Of a DNA stretch of 64,000 bases, positions 1 through 10,167 are shown piece after piece (position 1 is the first letter of the stretch; every line of letters begins with the position of its first letter). The position numbers and the translations under genes are program-made. The stretch spans positions 18,152,341 through 18,216,340 of the forward strand of contig JAMXIF010000058.1 of the NCBI GenBank assembly GCA_028583685.1. The letters are read 5' to 3'. The notes under the pieces were generated by a model. It did no database searches, was not told the DNA's origin, and saw only the letters and a program-made list of their open reading frames with translations. The DNA comes from Petaurus breviceps papuanus (taxonomy: Eukaryota; Chordata; Mammalia; Diprotodontia; Petauridae).

Positions 1-33
<33 letters not shown>
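1..33. repeat. (TA)n microsatellite
   Basis: An uninterrupted TA dinucleotide run lies at the left edge, so its true length is unknown. Confidence 0.95.
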
Positions 34-35
<2 letters not shown>

Positions 36-799
36 CACTTCTGAGTTTCTAAACTCTTTCTGTGTCATCTACTGGCCTTTATGTGGTGTCTACGGCTTCT
101 ACAAAACAATCCAAAAATTCCCATTTAATTTCTTATGCTGACCCATGATATATAAATAACTATACTCAAAAGAGACTTGAGAGTCTTTAAAAATGTCTCT
201 TTAAAATTTTTTTTACAATAACAATCAAATAAATAATTTTTGAAAAAGTAAAAAAAAAACAATGACAATCTAGATTCAGAAGGTATTCAGTTACATCTGA
301 TGAAATCTCCCTTGAAAAATCTAATACAGTCAGGGTATTTTCAGTTGTTGTTTTTCTTCTTTCTACAAAAGTAGGGATAATAAATGCCCTGAGACTATGT
401 GATTTATGATACCAGATCTGGAACAATATATCTGTGAGCCATAAGCAAGTTTTAAAAATCATATCCCTCTTAGTTTTACTATTGTTTAGAAATTTTGAAC
501 CCTTACCATCATACAACAAAACTAATTATTCTGCACCAGCAAAATTTTCTAGCACTAAAAGTATGTGCATTTTTAAAAAACCTCCATTGTGCAGCTGATG
601 CTTCACTATGGTATGATGATGACCTTGGGTTCCCAAAGGCTGTGTCAGCAGAATATAAACTTTTCAGTTCTTACTAAGATGGAAATACTTCCGGTTGGAA
701 CTTAGTGATCAACTGAATGGTGCAAGATCAGTCTTGTTAAATCCAAAGAGACTCATAATAAGGTTGACTACAAAGCGATTCATTTTTCAGCCATATCAG

Positions 800-2985
800 T
801 TCTTTTGTTGTTGTTATTGTTGCTGTTGTTGTTATATTTGATTCCAAGCTGTTTCCCTTCCTCCCTCCCCAACTCTTCTCTAGAGAGGGCCAACATCTGA
901 CAGAGAATTATATGTGAAACTATACAATACACAACTCCATATACCAGTTCTTTCTCTCAAGGTGGATAGCTTCCGTCATAGGTCCTTTGTAGTTGATTTG
1001 AACATTCCTATAACTCAGAATAGCTTAGTCACTTATATTTACTCTTTGAATAATCTTGCTGTTACTGTCTAAAACATTCTGCAAGTCCTTCCATGTTTTC
1101 CTAAGATCAACCTGCTCATCATTTCTTATGACACAGTAGCATTCTATCACAATCATATACCACAATTTATTTAGCCATTCTCTAATTGATAGGCAATTTC
1201 TAGTTCCTTGCAACCACAAAGAGAGTTGCTATAAATATTTTAGAACATGTAGGTTCGGGGCAGCTAGATGGCATAGTGAATAGAGCACTGGCCCTGGAGT
1301 CAGGAGGACCTGAGTTCAAATCCTGCCTCAGACACTTGAGCAGTGTGACTTTGGGCAAGTCACTTAACCCCAATTGCCCTCCAAAAAAAGAAAAAAAAAA
1401 GAACATGTAGGTTCTTTTCCTTTTTTCCCTGATCACCTCGGGAAACAGACTTAAGAGTGGTATTGCTGAGTCAAAGGATATACACAGTTTTGTAAGTCTT
1501 TGGGCATAATTCCAGATTGCTCTCCAGAAAGTTAGATCAGTTCACAATTCCACCAATAGTGTATTAATGTCCCAATTTTTCCACATCCCCTACAACATCT
1601 GTCATTTTCCCCTTCTATCATTTTAACCAATCTGATATGTATTAGATGGTATCTCAGAGTTGTTTTAATTTGCTTTTCTCTAATCCAATGGTGGGGAACC
1701 TGATCTAATCAATAATGATTTAGAGCACTTTTCCACGTGACTATACATGGCTTTGATTTCTTCCTCCAAAAATTGCCTATTCATATCATTTGACCATAAT
1801 CAATTGGGAAATAACTCATATTCTTATAAATTTGACAAAGTTCTCTATGCATTTGAAACATGAGGCCTTAATCTAAGAAACTGTCTATAATATTTATCCC
1901 AATTTTCTGCTTTCCTTATCATTCTCTTTAGTGAAAGTTTTAATTATTTCTATGACTTGTTCTTTAACCACTCATTCTTTAAGATTAGATTATTTAGGCT
2001 CCAATTAATTTTTAATCTGTTTCTATGGCCTCTTATTAAATGTAATTTTATTGCACTATGATCTGAAAAAGATGCATTTATGATTTCTGCTTTTCTGCAT
2101 TTAACTATAAAGTTTTTGATGGCTTAATATATGGCCAGTTTTTGTAAAGGTAACATGTACCACTGGGAAAAATATATGTTCCTTCCTATTCCATTCATTT
2201 CTCTCCAGATGTCTATCATATCTAGCTTATCTAAGATTCTGTTCATCTCCTTGACTTCTTTCTTATGTATTTTTGACTAGATTTATCTAGTTCTGAGAGA
2301 GGAAAGCTGAGATTCCCCCATTATTGTAATTTTGCTATTTTCACCTTTTCCTTTACAACTTTAAATGCTATAGTATTTTGTTCATATATGTTTAGTAGTG
2401 ATATTATTTCATTATCTATAGTAGCTTTTAACACAATGTAGGTTCCCTGCTTATCTCTTTTAATTAAATCTATTTCAGCTTTAACTTTGTCTGAGCTCAT
2501 GATTGCTACCCCTGCTTTTTTTAACATCAGCTAAAGCACAATAAATTCTACTTCAGCCCTTTATTTTTACTCTGTGTGTTTTTCATTTTTTTGTTTCTTA
2601 TCAACAATGTGTTGTCTGCTTCTAGTTTTTTGATCCATTCTATCTGTTTCTGTTTTATTTCACACAGAAAGTTATAAATACTAGTTGTGTCTTTCTCTCC
2701 ATCTTATTTTCCTCGCTGTTTATCTTTCTCTCTTTTTCTTTTTCCCTCATTTCTCCTCAGAAATAAAATTTACTTCTGACCACTTCCCAATCTGCACACC
2801 CTTCTAAAATTCCCTCCCTTATCCTATACCTTTAACCTCCTAATTTTTAATCCACAAACCTTTCAAAGATTCACTCCTTTATCCTATTCCCTTGCCCTCC
2901 TATTTCTCTATTAGAAACCTTTTATACCCTACTAAATATGTATATTATTCCTTGTTTAACCCAGTTCTGATGAGCTAATAATGGG
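800..2985 (-). repeat. L1 LINE: 3' UTR plus ORF2 endonuclease part, RT missing
   Basis: On the minus strand, 2321-2527 reads as L1 ORF2 endonuclease (KKAGVAIMSSDKVKAEID...LLNIYEQN), comparable to the GVAILISDK...NIYAPN motif of mammalian L1. To its left, about 800-1900, lies the typical marsupial L1 3' region, in reverse complement: lines about an un-nested box of AAATTAAAACAACTCTGAGA and a nearby GGGACATTAATACACTATTG. The long reverse-transcriptase region that should separate the two is absent. A SINE is inserted at 1257-1399. Confidence 0.8.
1257..1399 (+). repeat. tRNA-derived marsupial SINE with 15-bp target-site duplication
   Basis: The head is ggggcagctagatggcat, the body is of the tRNA-like 'agagcactggccctggagtc' type, and the tail is A-rich. 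The duplication agaacatgtaggttc flanks it at 1242-1256 and 1400-1414. It is inserted in the minus-strand L1, so it is younger than that L1. Confidence 0.92.
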
Positions 2986-2989
2986 ACAA

Positions 2990-3640
2990 TATGTCAAAAC
3001 TTATGGGATGCACCAAAAGTAGTAATCAGAGGAAAAATTAAACCTCTAAATGCTTACATCAGTAAAATAGAGAAAAGATAGATAGATAAATTAATTGGGT
3101 ATGCAAGCAAAAAAAAAACTAGAAAAAGAACAAATTGAAAATCCCCAATTAAATACCAATTGAAAATCCAAGATGAGTTTAATAAAACCAAATATAAGAA
3201 AACCATTGAATTAATCAATAAAACTAGGAGTTGGTTTTATGAAAAAATAATAAAGTAGATAATCCATTGGTTAATATGGTTTTTAAAAAGAAGAAAATCA
3301 AATAACTAGTATTAAAAATGAAAAGGGTGAATACACCACTAATAAGATAAAATTAAAGCAATTATTAAGAGTTATTTTGCCCAATTTCCTGCCAATAAAT
3401 TTAACAATTTAAGTGAAATGGAAGAATACTAAAAAAAAAACAAAACAAAGCAGATTAACAGAAGAGAAAATAGAATATCTAAATAAGCCTATTTTAGAGA
3501 AAGAAATTGAACAGGTCATAAATGATCTTACTAGGTTAAAAACACCAGGACCATATGGATTTACAAGTGAATTCTACCAAACTTTTAAACTAATTCCAAT
3601 ATTAAATAAATTATTTGGAACAATAGGTTAAGAAGGAGTC
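2990..3640 (+). repeat. L1 ORF2 fragment, plus strand (linker and start of RT)
   Basis: The + strand translation gives L1 ORF2 motifs in order: IRGKIKPLNAYISK (about 3020-3066), INKTRSWFYEKI (about 3210-3250), then [17 protein letters not shown]...[16 protein letters not shown] (3482-3590). This is the part of ORF2 between endonuclease and RT and the RT start. It is flanked on both sides by minus-strand L1 sequence, so its orientation is inverted relative to its surroundings. It is broken by several stops. Confidence 0.75.
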
Positions 3641-3644
3641 CTAC

Positions 3645-4930
3645 CCCAAACCCCACCCTGTCCTCCCTCCACTGTAACACACCTTCCATTATCCATTATC
3701 TGTATCAGATAACTTGCTCTATTTTACCTCTTCCTATCCAATTCTATTTTTTAGGATCACCCCATCATAATCAAACCAACTACATGTCTTCAATCTATGT
3801 ATCCTCTTTCTAACTACCCTAGTAATAATAACATTCTTGAGAGTTACAAATATCATTTTCCCATATAAAAAGTACAGTTTAACCTTAGTAAATCCCTTGT
3901 AATTAGTCTTTCATGTTTACTTTCTTATGTTTCTCCTGATTCTTAAAAATCAAATTTTCTGTTCAGTTCTGGTCTTTTCCTCAAGAATAACCTAAAGTCC
4001 TTTAATTCACTAAATTATCCATTTTTTCTTTGCAGTCTTACACGGCTTTACTGGGTAGGCTATTCTTGGTCACAAGCCAAACTCCTTTACTCCTTGGAAT
4101 ATTATATTCCATGCCCTTTGGTCTTTTAATGTAGAAATTCCTAAATCTGATATTATGCTATATCTGGTGTTACCCTTATTGTAGCTCCACAATATTTAAA
4201 TTGTTTCTTCCTAGTTGCTTGTAATATTTTCTTCTCAACCTGGGAGCTTTAAAACTTAACTAATATTACTCTATGAGTTTGCATCTTGGGATCTCTTTCA
4301 GTCAGTGATCAGTGGATTTTTTTTAATTTCTATTTTACCTTCCAGTTTTAGAACATCAGGACAATTTTCTTGAATAATTTCTTCAAGTTTAGTGTCCAGG
4401 GGTGAGGAGCTCTGGTACTCTTTTTTTTTATCATAACTTTCATATAGTCTGACAATTCTTATTTCATGATAAGTTTTCTAGGTCAGTTGTTTTCCTAATG
4501 AGATATTTTATATTCTCCTCTATTTTTTCTTTTTTTTTTTTTACTTTATTATTTCTTAATGTCTCATGAAGTCATTAGCTTCCCCTTACCCAATTCTAAG
4601 TTTTAAAGAGTTATTTTCTTTGGTATGTTTTTGAATCTCTTTTTCTAAATGGTTGACTTTCTTTTCATAATTTTCTTGCATTACTCATTTCTTTTCCCAA
4701 TTTTTCTTCAAACTCTCTTATTTGATTTTTAAAGCTCTTTTTAAGTTCTTCCAAGAACTCTTTTTGAGATAGAGGCCACTTTATATTTTTCTTTGAAGCT
4801 TTGAAGCTTTACAGGAAGCTGTTTTTTCTTCTGACTTTGAACCCTGATCTTCTCTTTCATCTTAATAGCTAGCTATGGTTGGGTTCCTTTTCTGTTCTTT
4901 ACTCATTTTTATTTAACGTTGTTTGCTGTT
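3645..4930 (-). repeat. L1 5' region and ORF1 part, minus strand
   Basis: The sequence resembles the marsupial L1 5'/ORF1 region in reverse complement, with the features gacaattttcttgaataatt, a 'gatgtctcatgaagtcattagc'-type block near 4560-4580 and repeated coiled-coil-like runs to about 4760. With the block at 800-2985 it forms one minus-strand element whose 5' end is near 4930. The family call is from memory. Confidence 0.65.
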
Positions 4931-6059
4931 AACATTGTGTTAGAATCTGGTTCTGTCCTCTGCCCTAGAACAGAAACCAGGGACTCCATTCTCCTGCCAG
5001 TGATCACAATCAGTAGGACCCCACCACCACTCAGAATATATATCTCAAATACCGACCTCATAGGTTGATTTTATAAAATGAGATATATTAATGATATAAT
5101 ATATAATAATGAGATAATTCAAATGATATAATAGAGCATTGGTATTGGTATATAAATGTCAGCTATTAATGTTGTTTTTTTTCTTGTATTCAAAGATGTA
5201 TAAAATCAGGAAATCTTCCCCCTCACCCTTTTGTTTCTAACCAAAGCTTTCCTACTACAAATTAAAGCTGGTTCCTTTCAGTATATTCTGAGTTAATGAT
5301 TCTACCTATGGTTAATAATTAACAGTAGATTCAATACCTGTCAGAGGATTCCCAGTGTTCTTTTTTTCTGGCTTGTAAAGGCTTTGTTTATTTTCTTAAT
5401 GCTACACACTTAAAATGTCCCCATTATAACAGCTGAAATTAGAAACTATTTTTTCATGAACCCAAATTGCAGCACTTTGCAGACTTCCCATATTGAGAGA
5501 ATTATGTCTTAGAGTTCGGTAGGAGCCCAACAGACTCCTTTTAAACTACTGTCCATGCAATATATGTTGAAGGCAAAGTTTACATGTTTCAGGAGCTGAG
5601 GAATTTCCTTCATGTTCATAGTATTGTCTGAAATTTGTGCTGAGGCCTTCTGAGCAATTGATAGAGCTATTTCAATGGGTTCAAAACATCAGCTTGCATA
5701 TTTCCTATTATGAAACAGATTATTTGGGACCCAAGCAGGAGAAGGGTATTATATATGGAAAACAAAATAAATAACAGGAACATGACCAAATTGTTTGGCC
5801 CCCAAATGATGAACAAGTAACTTTTTTAACAGCATGAGAGTTCTTAGATTTTTTCAGTGCACTATCAGGTACATAAGATTTAGGACTAAACAGAGTGACA
5901 GAATCATTAACGATAGAAGAATAAAGATCCTTCTTACAGCGCATCTGCCCCAAGTAGTTTTAGTATAGGGACTGTGACAGTTGTAATCCAACAAAGCAAA
6001 TTTCTTGGGTCAAGACTAGAGACATTAATCCAAAGCTGCCCCCATCCATCTTGCTTCCA

Positions 6060-6740
6060 AGTTTCCCTTAAATTCAACTCAACCCAACAAAATGCATATT
6101 AAGTGCCTATTATATTCAAATGGAGGAGACCCAAAGAAGGGGAAAAAATAACTATACCTTCCCTTAAGTGTTTTTCATTCCCCAGGATGGGGAATGAAAC
6201 TTAATAAAAGCAAGAATGTACAAAAGACCATTAGAAGGTACTCTAGGAAAATTTAAGGAGCCAGAGAACATTTTCATCTGGGAGATGTAGAGGGTCTTGG
6301 AGGATGTAACATCTAAACTGAGTCTTAAAGAAAGAGTTATATTTTTAACAGGCAGAGATGAGGAAGAATTGCTTTCTAGATGTGGAAAACAACCTGAATG
6401 GATACAGGGAGATGTGAGAAGGCCTGCAGAACTCAAGGAATGACTGATGGTCTAGTTTCACAAATGTGTAGTACATATAAAAGGGAAAGATGTGAAGTAA
6501 GTCTAGAAAGGCAGATTAGAATCAGATTGTGAAGGGCATTAAAAGCCAAGCTAAGGGTCTATGGTTCATCTTCTAAGTAATAGTGGACAACTGAAGATCT
6601 CAAGCAGGAATGTGACAGGGCTATGTGATTATTTTGGCAGATGTACCATGGATGAACTTGGCAAGGAGGGTGGAGGATAGAGGCAGATCAGTTAGAAGGC
6701 TTTATAATAGTTTAAGTGAAAACAGAAAAGGGCCTGAACT
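6060..6740 (-). repeat. Old L2 LINE fragment
   Basis: In reverse complement this follows L2 consensus order. Landmarks on the + strand are 'tattaagtgcctattat', 'ctgagtcttaaagaaagag', 'gtgaagggcattaaaagcc' and 'cagttagaaggct'. It is strongly diverged. Confidence 0.65.
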
Positions 6741-6743
6741 CTG

Positions 6744-6749
<6 letters not shown>

Positions 6750-6794
<45 letters not shown>

Positions 6795-6804
6795 NNNNNN
6801 NNNN
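6750..6804. repeat. (CT)n run followed by a 10-N assembly gap
   Basis: The CT dinucleotide run reaches 6794 and is followed by Ns at 6795-6804. The gap length is probably nominal, so the repeat may be longer in the genome. Confidence 0.95.
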
Positions 6805-7554
6805 GTTTGGATTCAGTCAAAGGGCTGTACTTGAGGACCTAGAAGGTCACATGTGGCCTTGAGGCCACAGGTTCCACACCCTTGCCCTGAGGTATTTACA
6901 AAAGACAGTTCTGCCCTCAAGGAAATAGTGTTTTAGTGGGGAGAGGAGGAGATAGGTGATAAGCACAAATGAAAAATAGAGAAAAGTCCCACAGTGAAAC
7001 ACAATCAAATATGTGACAATGTAGTATGAAGTATTTCAGCTCTGGATGTGGCATTTTAAGACGGCTCTAGAAGAGACCTCAGAAGTCATTTGGTCCACTC
7101 TTCTTATTTTACAGCTGCCAGAACTCAGGACAAAAGAAATTACATAAGCCTGCTTTAATGTGTCTAGTACATAGGAGGAACTTAATAAATGCTTACTGAT
7201 TGATTGCCCAGGGTTACTCAGGTGTCTTACTGTGTGTATACACAGAGTTTTGGGACAAGGCCACAATTATTATATACTTTTAACATCTCTAAAGTATTAT
7301 TAAAAGTTATTATACAACAAATTAGCAATGGCTTCATGTGCATTTGTGTCTAATGTGATTTCTAATAAATATACTTTTAGATACCTGGTAGAATAGAAGT
7401 TCTTTGAGGACTGAGACTATTTCACTTTTGTCTTTATATTCTCATTGCCTGGCACATAGTAGGTGCTTAATAAATGCTTATAGATTGATGTATTTGAACC
7501 CAGGTCCTCTGACTCTAGATCCATCATTCTTTCTATTATAACTCACTGCCATAA

Positions 7555-8095
7555 ATTAAGGATGTCAAAAGTCTGAAAAGTGATCAGAGAAGAGCCAACA
7601 GGATGGTTGAGACTCCAGGTCATGCCTTAGGAGCATTGGTTGAAGGAACTAAGGATACTTGGCTTTTAGAAAGAGAAGACCTGGGGCAAGGTGGGTCACG
7701 AGGGCTTTCTTTAAGTCTTTGATGGAATGTCACCTAGAAGGATTAGACTTACAACATTTAGAAGTTGCAGAAAAGGGGGGGGGGTGCAAATTTAGACTTG
7801 ATGTCAGGGGAAACTGCCTAAGAGAACTATCTAAAAGTAAAATTGGCTACCTTACCTCAATTTGCTGGAGGTCTTCAAGTAGTCAGTGAAACAAGCATTT
7901 ATTAAGCATCTTTATTAGGCACTGTGCTGAATTGGGGATACAAAAAAAGGTAAAAGACAGTCCCTGCTCTCAAGGATCTCATAGTCTAATGAGGAAGTAA
8001 AGGCAAGAAGACCACTTTCGGAATATGCTGTTCAGTTAGTGTTAGATTACCCCTGAGGTCCCTTCCAACTCTGAAATTTTTATTCTGAGCATAAT
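7555..8095 (+). repeat. L3/CR1 LINE 3' part, interrupted
   Basis: The sequence follows a CR1-type 3' region ('ggttgaaggaactaaggat', 'tagacttgatgtcagggg', 'ctggaggtcttcaag', then 'cctgaggtcccttccaactc' at about 8053). The order is right for the + strand. L2-like sequence interrupts it at 7882-8027. Confidence 0.7.
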
Positions 8096-8330
8096 AATAT
8101 ACACAAGTGGAGGAAGAGTGACAAGGAAGAGAGTAATCAAAGTGTAATGAAATTAGTCAAAGATTATATCTTAAAGGGGATCAGTCTTGATTCCAGTCTT
8201 GAAAGTGATGCATATGAATTGGTAAAAATTAAGTGGGAGGTTATTTCAGACATAAGAATAATATCCTCAAAGACACAGAGATGGAGTAATCAAGGTATGT
8301 TCAAAAAAGGATAAAGAGACAAAAATCTAG
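7882..8330 (-). repeat. L2-derived pieces within and after the L3 copy
   Basis: The block 7882-8027 has the L2 3' end in reverse complement (aagcatttattaagcatc, cagtccctgctctcaaggat). The block 8096-8330 looks like a further L2 piece ('tcttgaaagtgatgcatatg'). The second block is less certain. Confidence 0.55.
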
Positions 8331-8610
8331 CTAACAAAGACTAGTGTTCATCCCAAATTACTAATGTTAAAACATGCTTCTGCTAAGAAATAGTAAGCCT
8401 TAAAAGCTGAATATTGCATTGTTATTAGTTCTAATCTCTAATGAGACTGTTTTGCTTAATTGTTGTTTTTAAGAGAAGGTAGTGGGCAGAATGTTTGCGG
8501 GAAATTATTATCTTCTTTATTACATGTATTAATTAAAGGAATTCTACTATCTGCATGAAGAAATAAAGTGGAAGGGTAATTTCTTGAAAAGAGGAGGGAG
8601 GAAAAGGAGG

Positions 8611-8615
<5 letters not shown>

Positions 8616-8654
<39 letters not shown>
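8616..8654. repeat. (GA)n microsatellite
   Basis: An almost pure GA dinucleotide run within the intron. Confidence 0.95.
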
Positions 8655-8656
<2 letters not shown>

Positions 8657-10020
8657 ATGGAAGGAAGAATTTGATGGAGGCTTTGAATCTAGACTTAAGG
8701 GTTTGGTTGGTTTTTGTGTTTTGTAACAGTAGCAAGCTTCTGAAGGTTCTGGCATAGAAGAGGTCATGATGAATAACTGTATTAATAAGTGTGGTCAAAA
8801 TTGATTGGAAGAATGGGACTTGGAAAAAACAAAGGGTAAAGATGAGGGTAAAGTATATGTACTTGAGTCACTGAAAGCCAATCTGCAGGCTTTCTGTGAA
8901 TCCAAGTGGAAATGACTCATTGAGAATCCAAACAGGAGGTTTGGTATTACACATTTCCCTCAAGAAACAAACATTTTGAATAGTCAGCAATGAGTGAATA
9001 AAAGTTGATGATCCAGCTGCTGACACCTGTTTACACTGTTTAATTTGCAGCCCAAGATATTTATTAACCTGTGCAGAGAGCAATATAAAACCATGTCACA
9101 GTCTGGCCCCAATCTACTGCTGAACTTATAGTCCCCTGACAGTTAACCATGTCCTCTTTTGGGAAATCCAGAAACATCACTGCCAGTTTAAATCAGGATC
9201 AAAGAGAAGAAGTCATTAAGTTCATTGTATCAGGATGCATGAACCTTAATATGAACTATAGGCAGGACAAAATAGACTGGTGGTATTTATGTCTTTGGGG
9301 ATTTTCTGCCTTCCTGATAAAGGTTACCCTGGCCAACCACTTGGTCACCAGGGCAAGAGACCATTGTGGACTAGAACAAGGAATAAAAGTCTATGAATGG
9401 TGAAGGAAACAGGAAATAGAAGAGCAAGAAAGGAACAATAGCTATACTTAAATAAATAAATAAATAAATAAATCTTAATCCATGGATGAAAGCCTGGCAA
9501 ATTAAAATCTAAAAACCAAGTAATATTCCTATCCCTGAGATGTCAGGCATAATCTGTGATCCCAATGATTCTGCTCCAGGACAAAAAACAGAGAGGTGGA
9601 TACAAGAACCACTGTGTTAAAATTTCTCACTTGAGTCAAAGCTATATTACTAGGACCATTAGTAAAGAATGATGATTTTGTTCATTTCGTATGGTTTATG
9701 TACATAGGAGGAAAGAATAGACTAGTTTAAAACATTTTAAAGTTAACTCTTTAGAAGGTGACATTTTACTAAAACATCTTAGAAGTCTGTCGTTTGCTTA
9801 CTAACTTAAAAATGTCACTTTGGGAAAGGTAAGCCAAGCCTAAAGTGCCTACTGAAAATGTAAATTTCATTAGGGCCAGGACCATGTTTTCTAAAAACTT
9901 TGCCCTAACACCTAGCATGTTTAATAAGCAATGACTGAACTGCTTTAATTTTCATTGAGAAGGAAAATGAATGGCGATGATGATTTTTATTCTCAAGGTT
10001 GTATCATTGATATATTTCAG

Positions 10021-10167
10021 AATAGCCTATCAGAGAAATGATGACGATGAAGAAGAGGCTGCCAGAGAACGTCGCCGCAGAGCCCGGCAAGAGAGGCTGC
10101 GTCAAAGGGAAGAAGAAGAGTCTTTAGGACAAGTGACTGAAAAGGTGGAGGTTAATGCCCAGAACAG
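10021..10167 (+). CDS. CALD1: CALD1 exon: N-terminal acidic/basic helix
   Basis: The acceptor is tatatttcag and the donor is AACAG/gtaatg. The first base completes an Arg codon from the upstream exon. The translation IAYQRNDDDEEEAARERRRR continues through RQERLRQREEEESLGQ to VNAQN and is nearly identical to the caldesmon N-terminal segment shared by all isoforms. In the protein family this region contributes to myosin and tropomyosin binding. The last two bases, AG, begin a Ser codon finished by T at 14859. An in-frame ATG upstream (9971) is intronic and not a real start. Confidence 0.97.

Larger units (their letters stand above)
1..10020 (+). other. CALD1: CALD1 intron (3' part), no coding exon seen
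   Basis: This is intron sequence upstream of the first CALD1 exon in the window. It holds L1 blocks between about 800 and 4930, L2 pieces at about 6060-6740 and 7882-8330, an L3/CR1 copy at 7555-8095, simple repeats and one young SINE. I looked for the exon encoding the MDDFERRRELRR-type N-terminus and did not find it. The stretches 34-800, 4930-6060 and 8660-10020 show no feature I can name, apart from a short ORF at 9149-9403 and an AAAT run near 9450-9473. Confidence 0.8.

Noticed and set aside
1257-1399. Possible tRNA gene because of tRNA-like box sequences
   Set aside because: These are SINE heads with A-rich tails and target duplications, repeated many times in the window. No intact cloverleaf tRNA gene was seen.
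6625-6834. ORF across the CT run and assembly gap
   Set aside because: It includes the Ns and a microsatellite, so it is not interpretable.
1-10020. Search for the CALD1 exon with the MDDFERRRELRRQKREEM-type N-terminus
   Set aside because: No matching sequence with splice sites was found, so it presumably lies further upstream.
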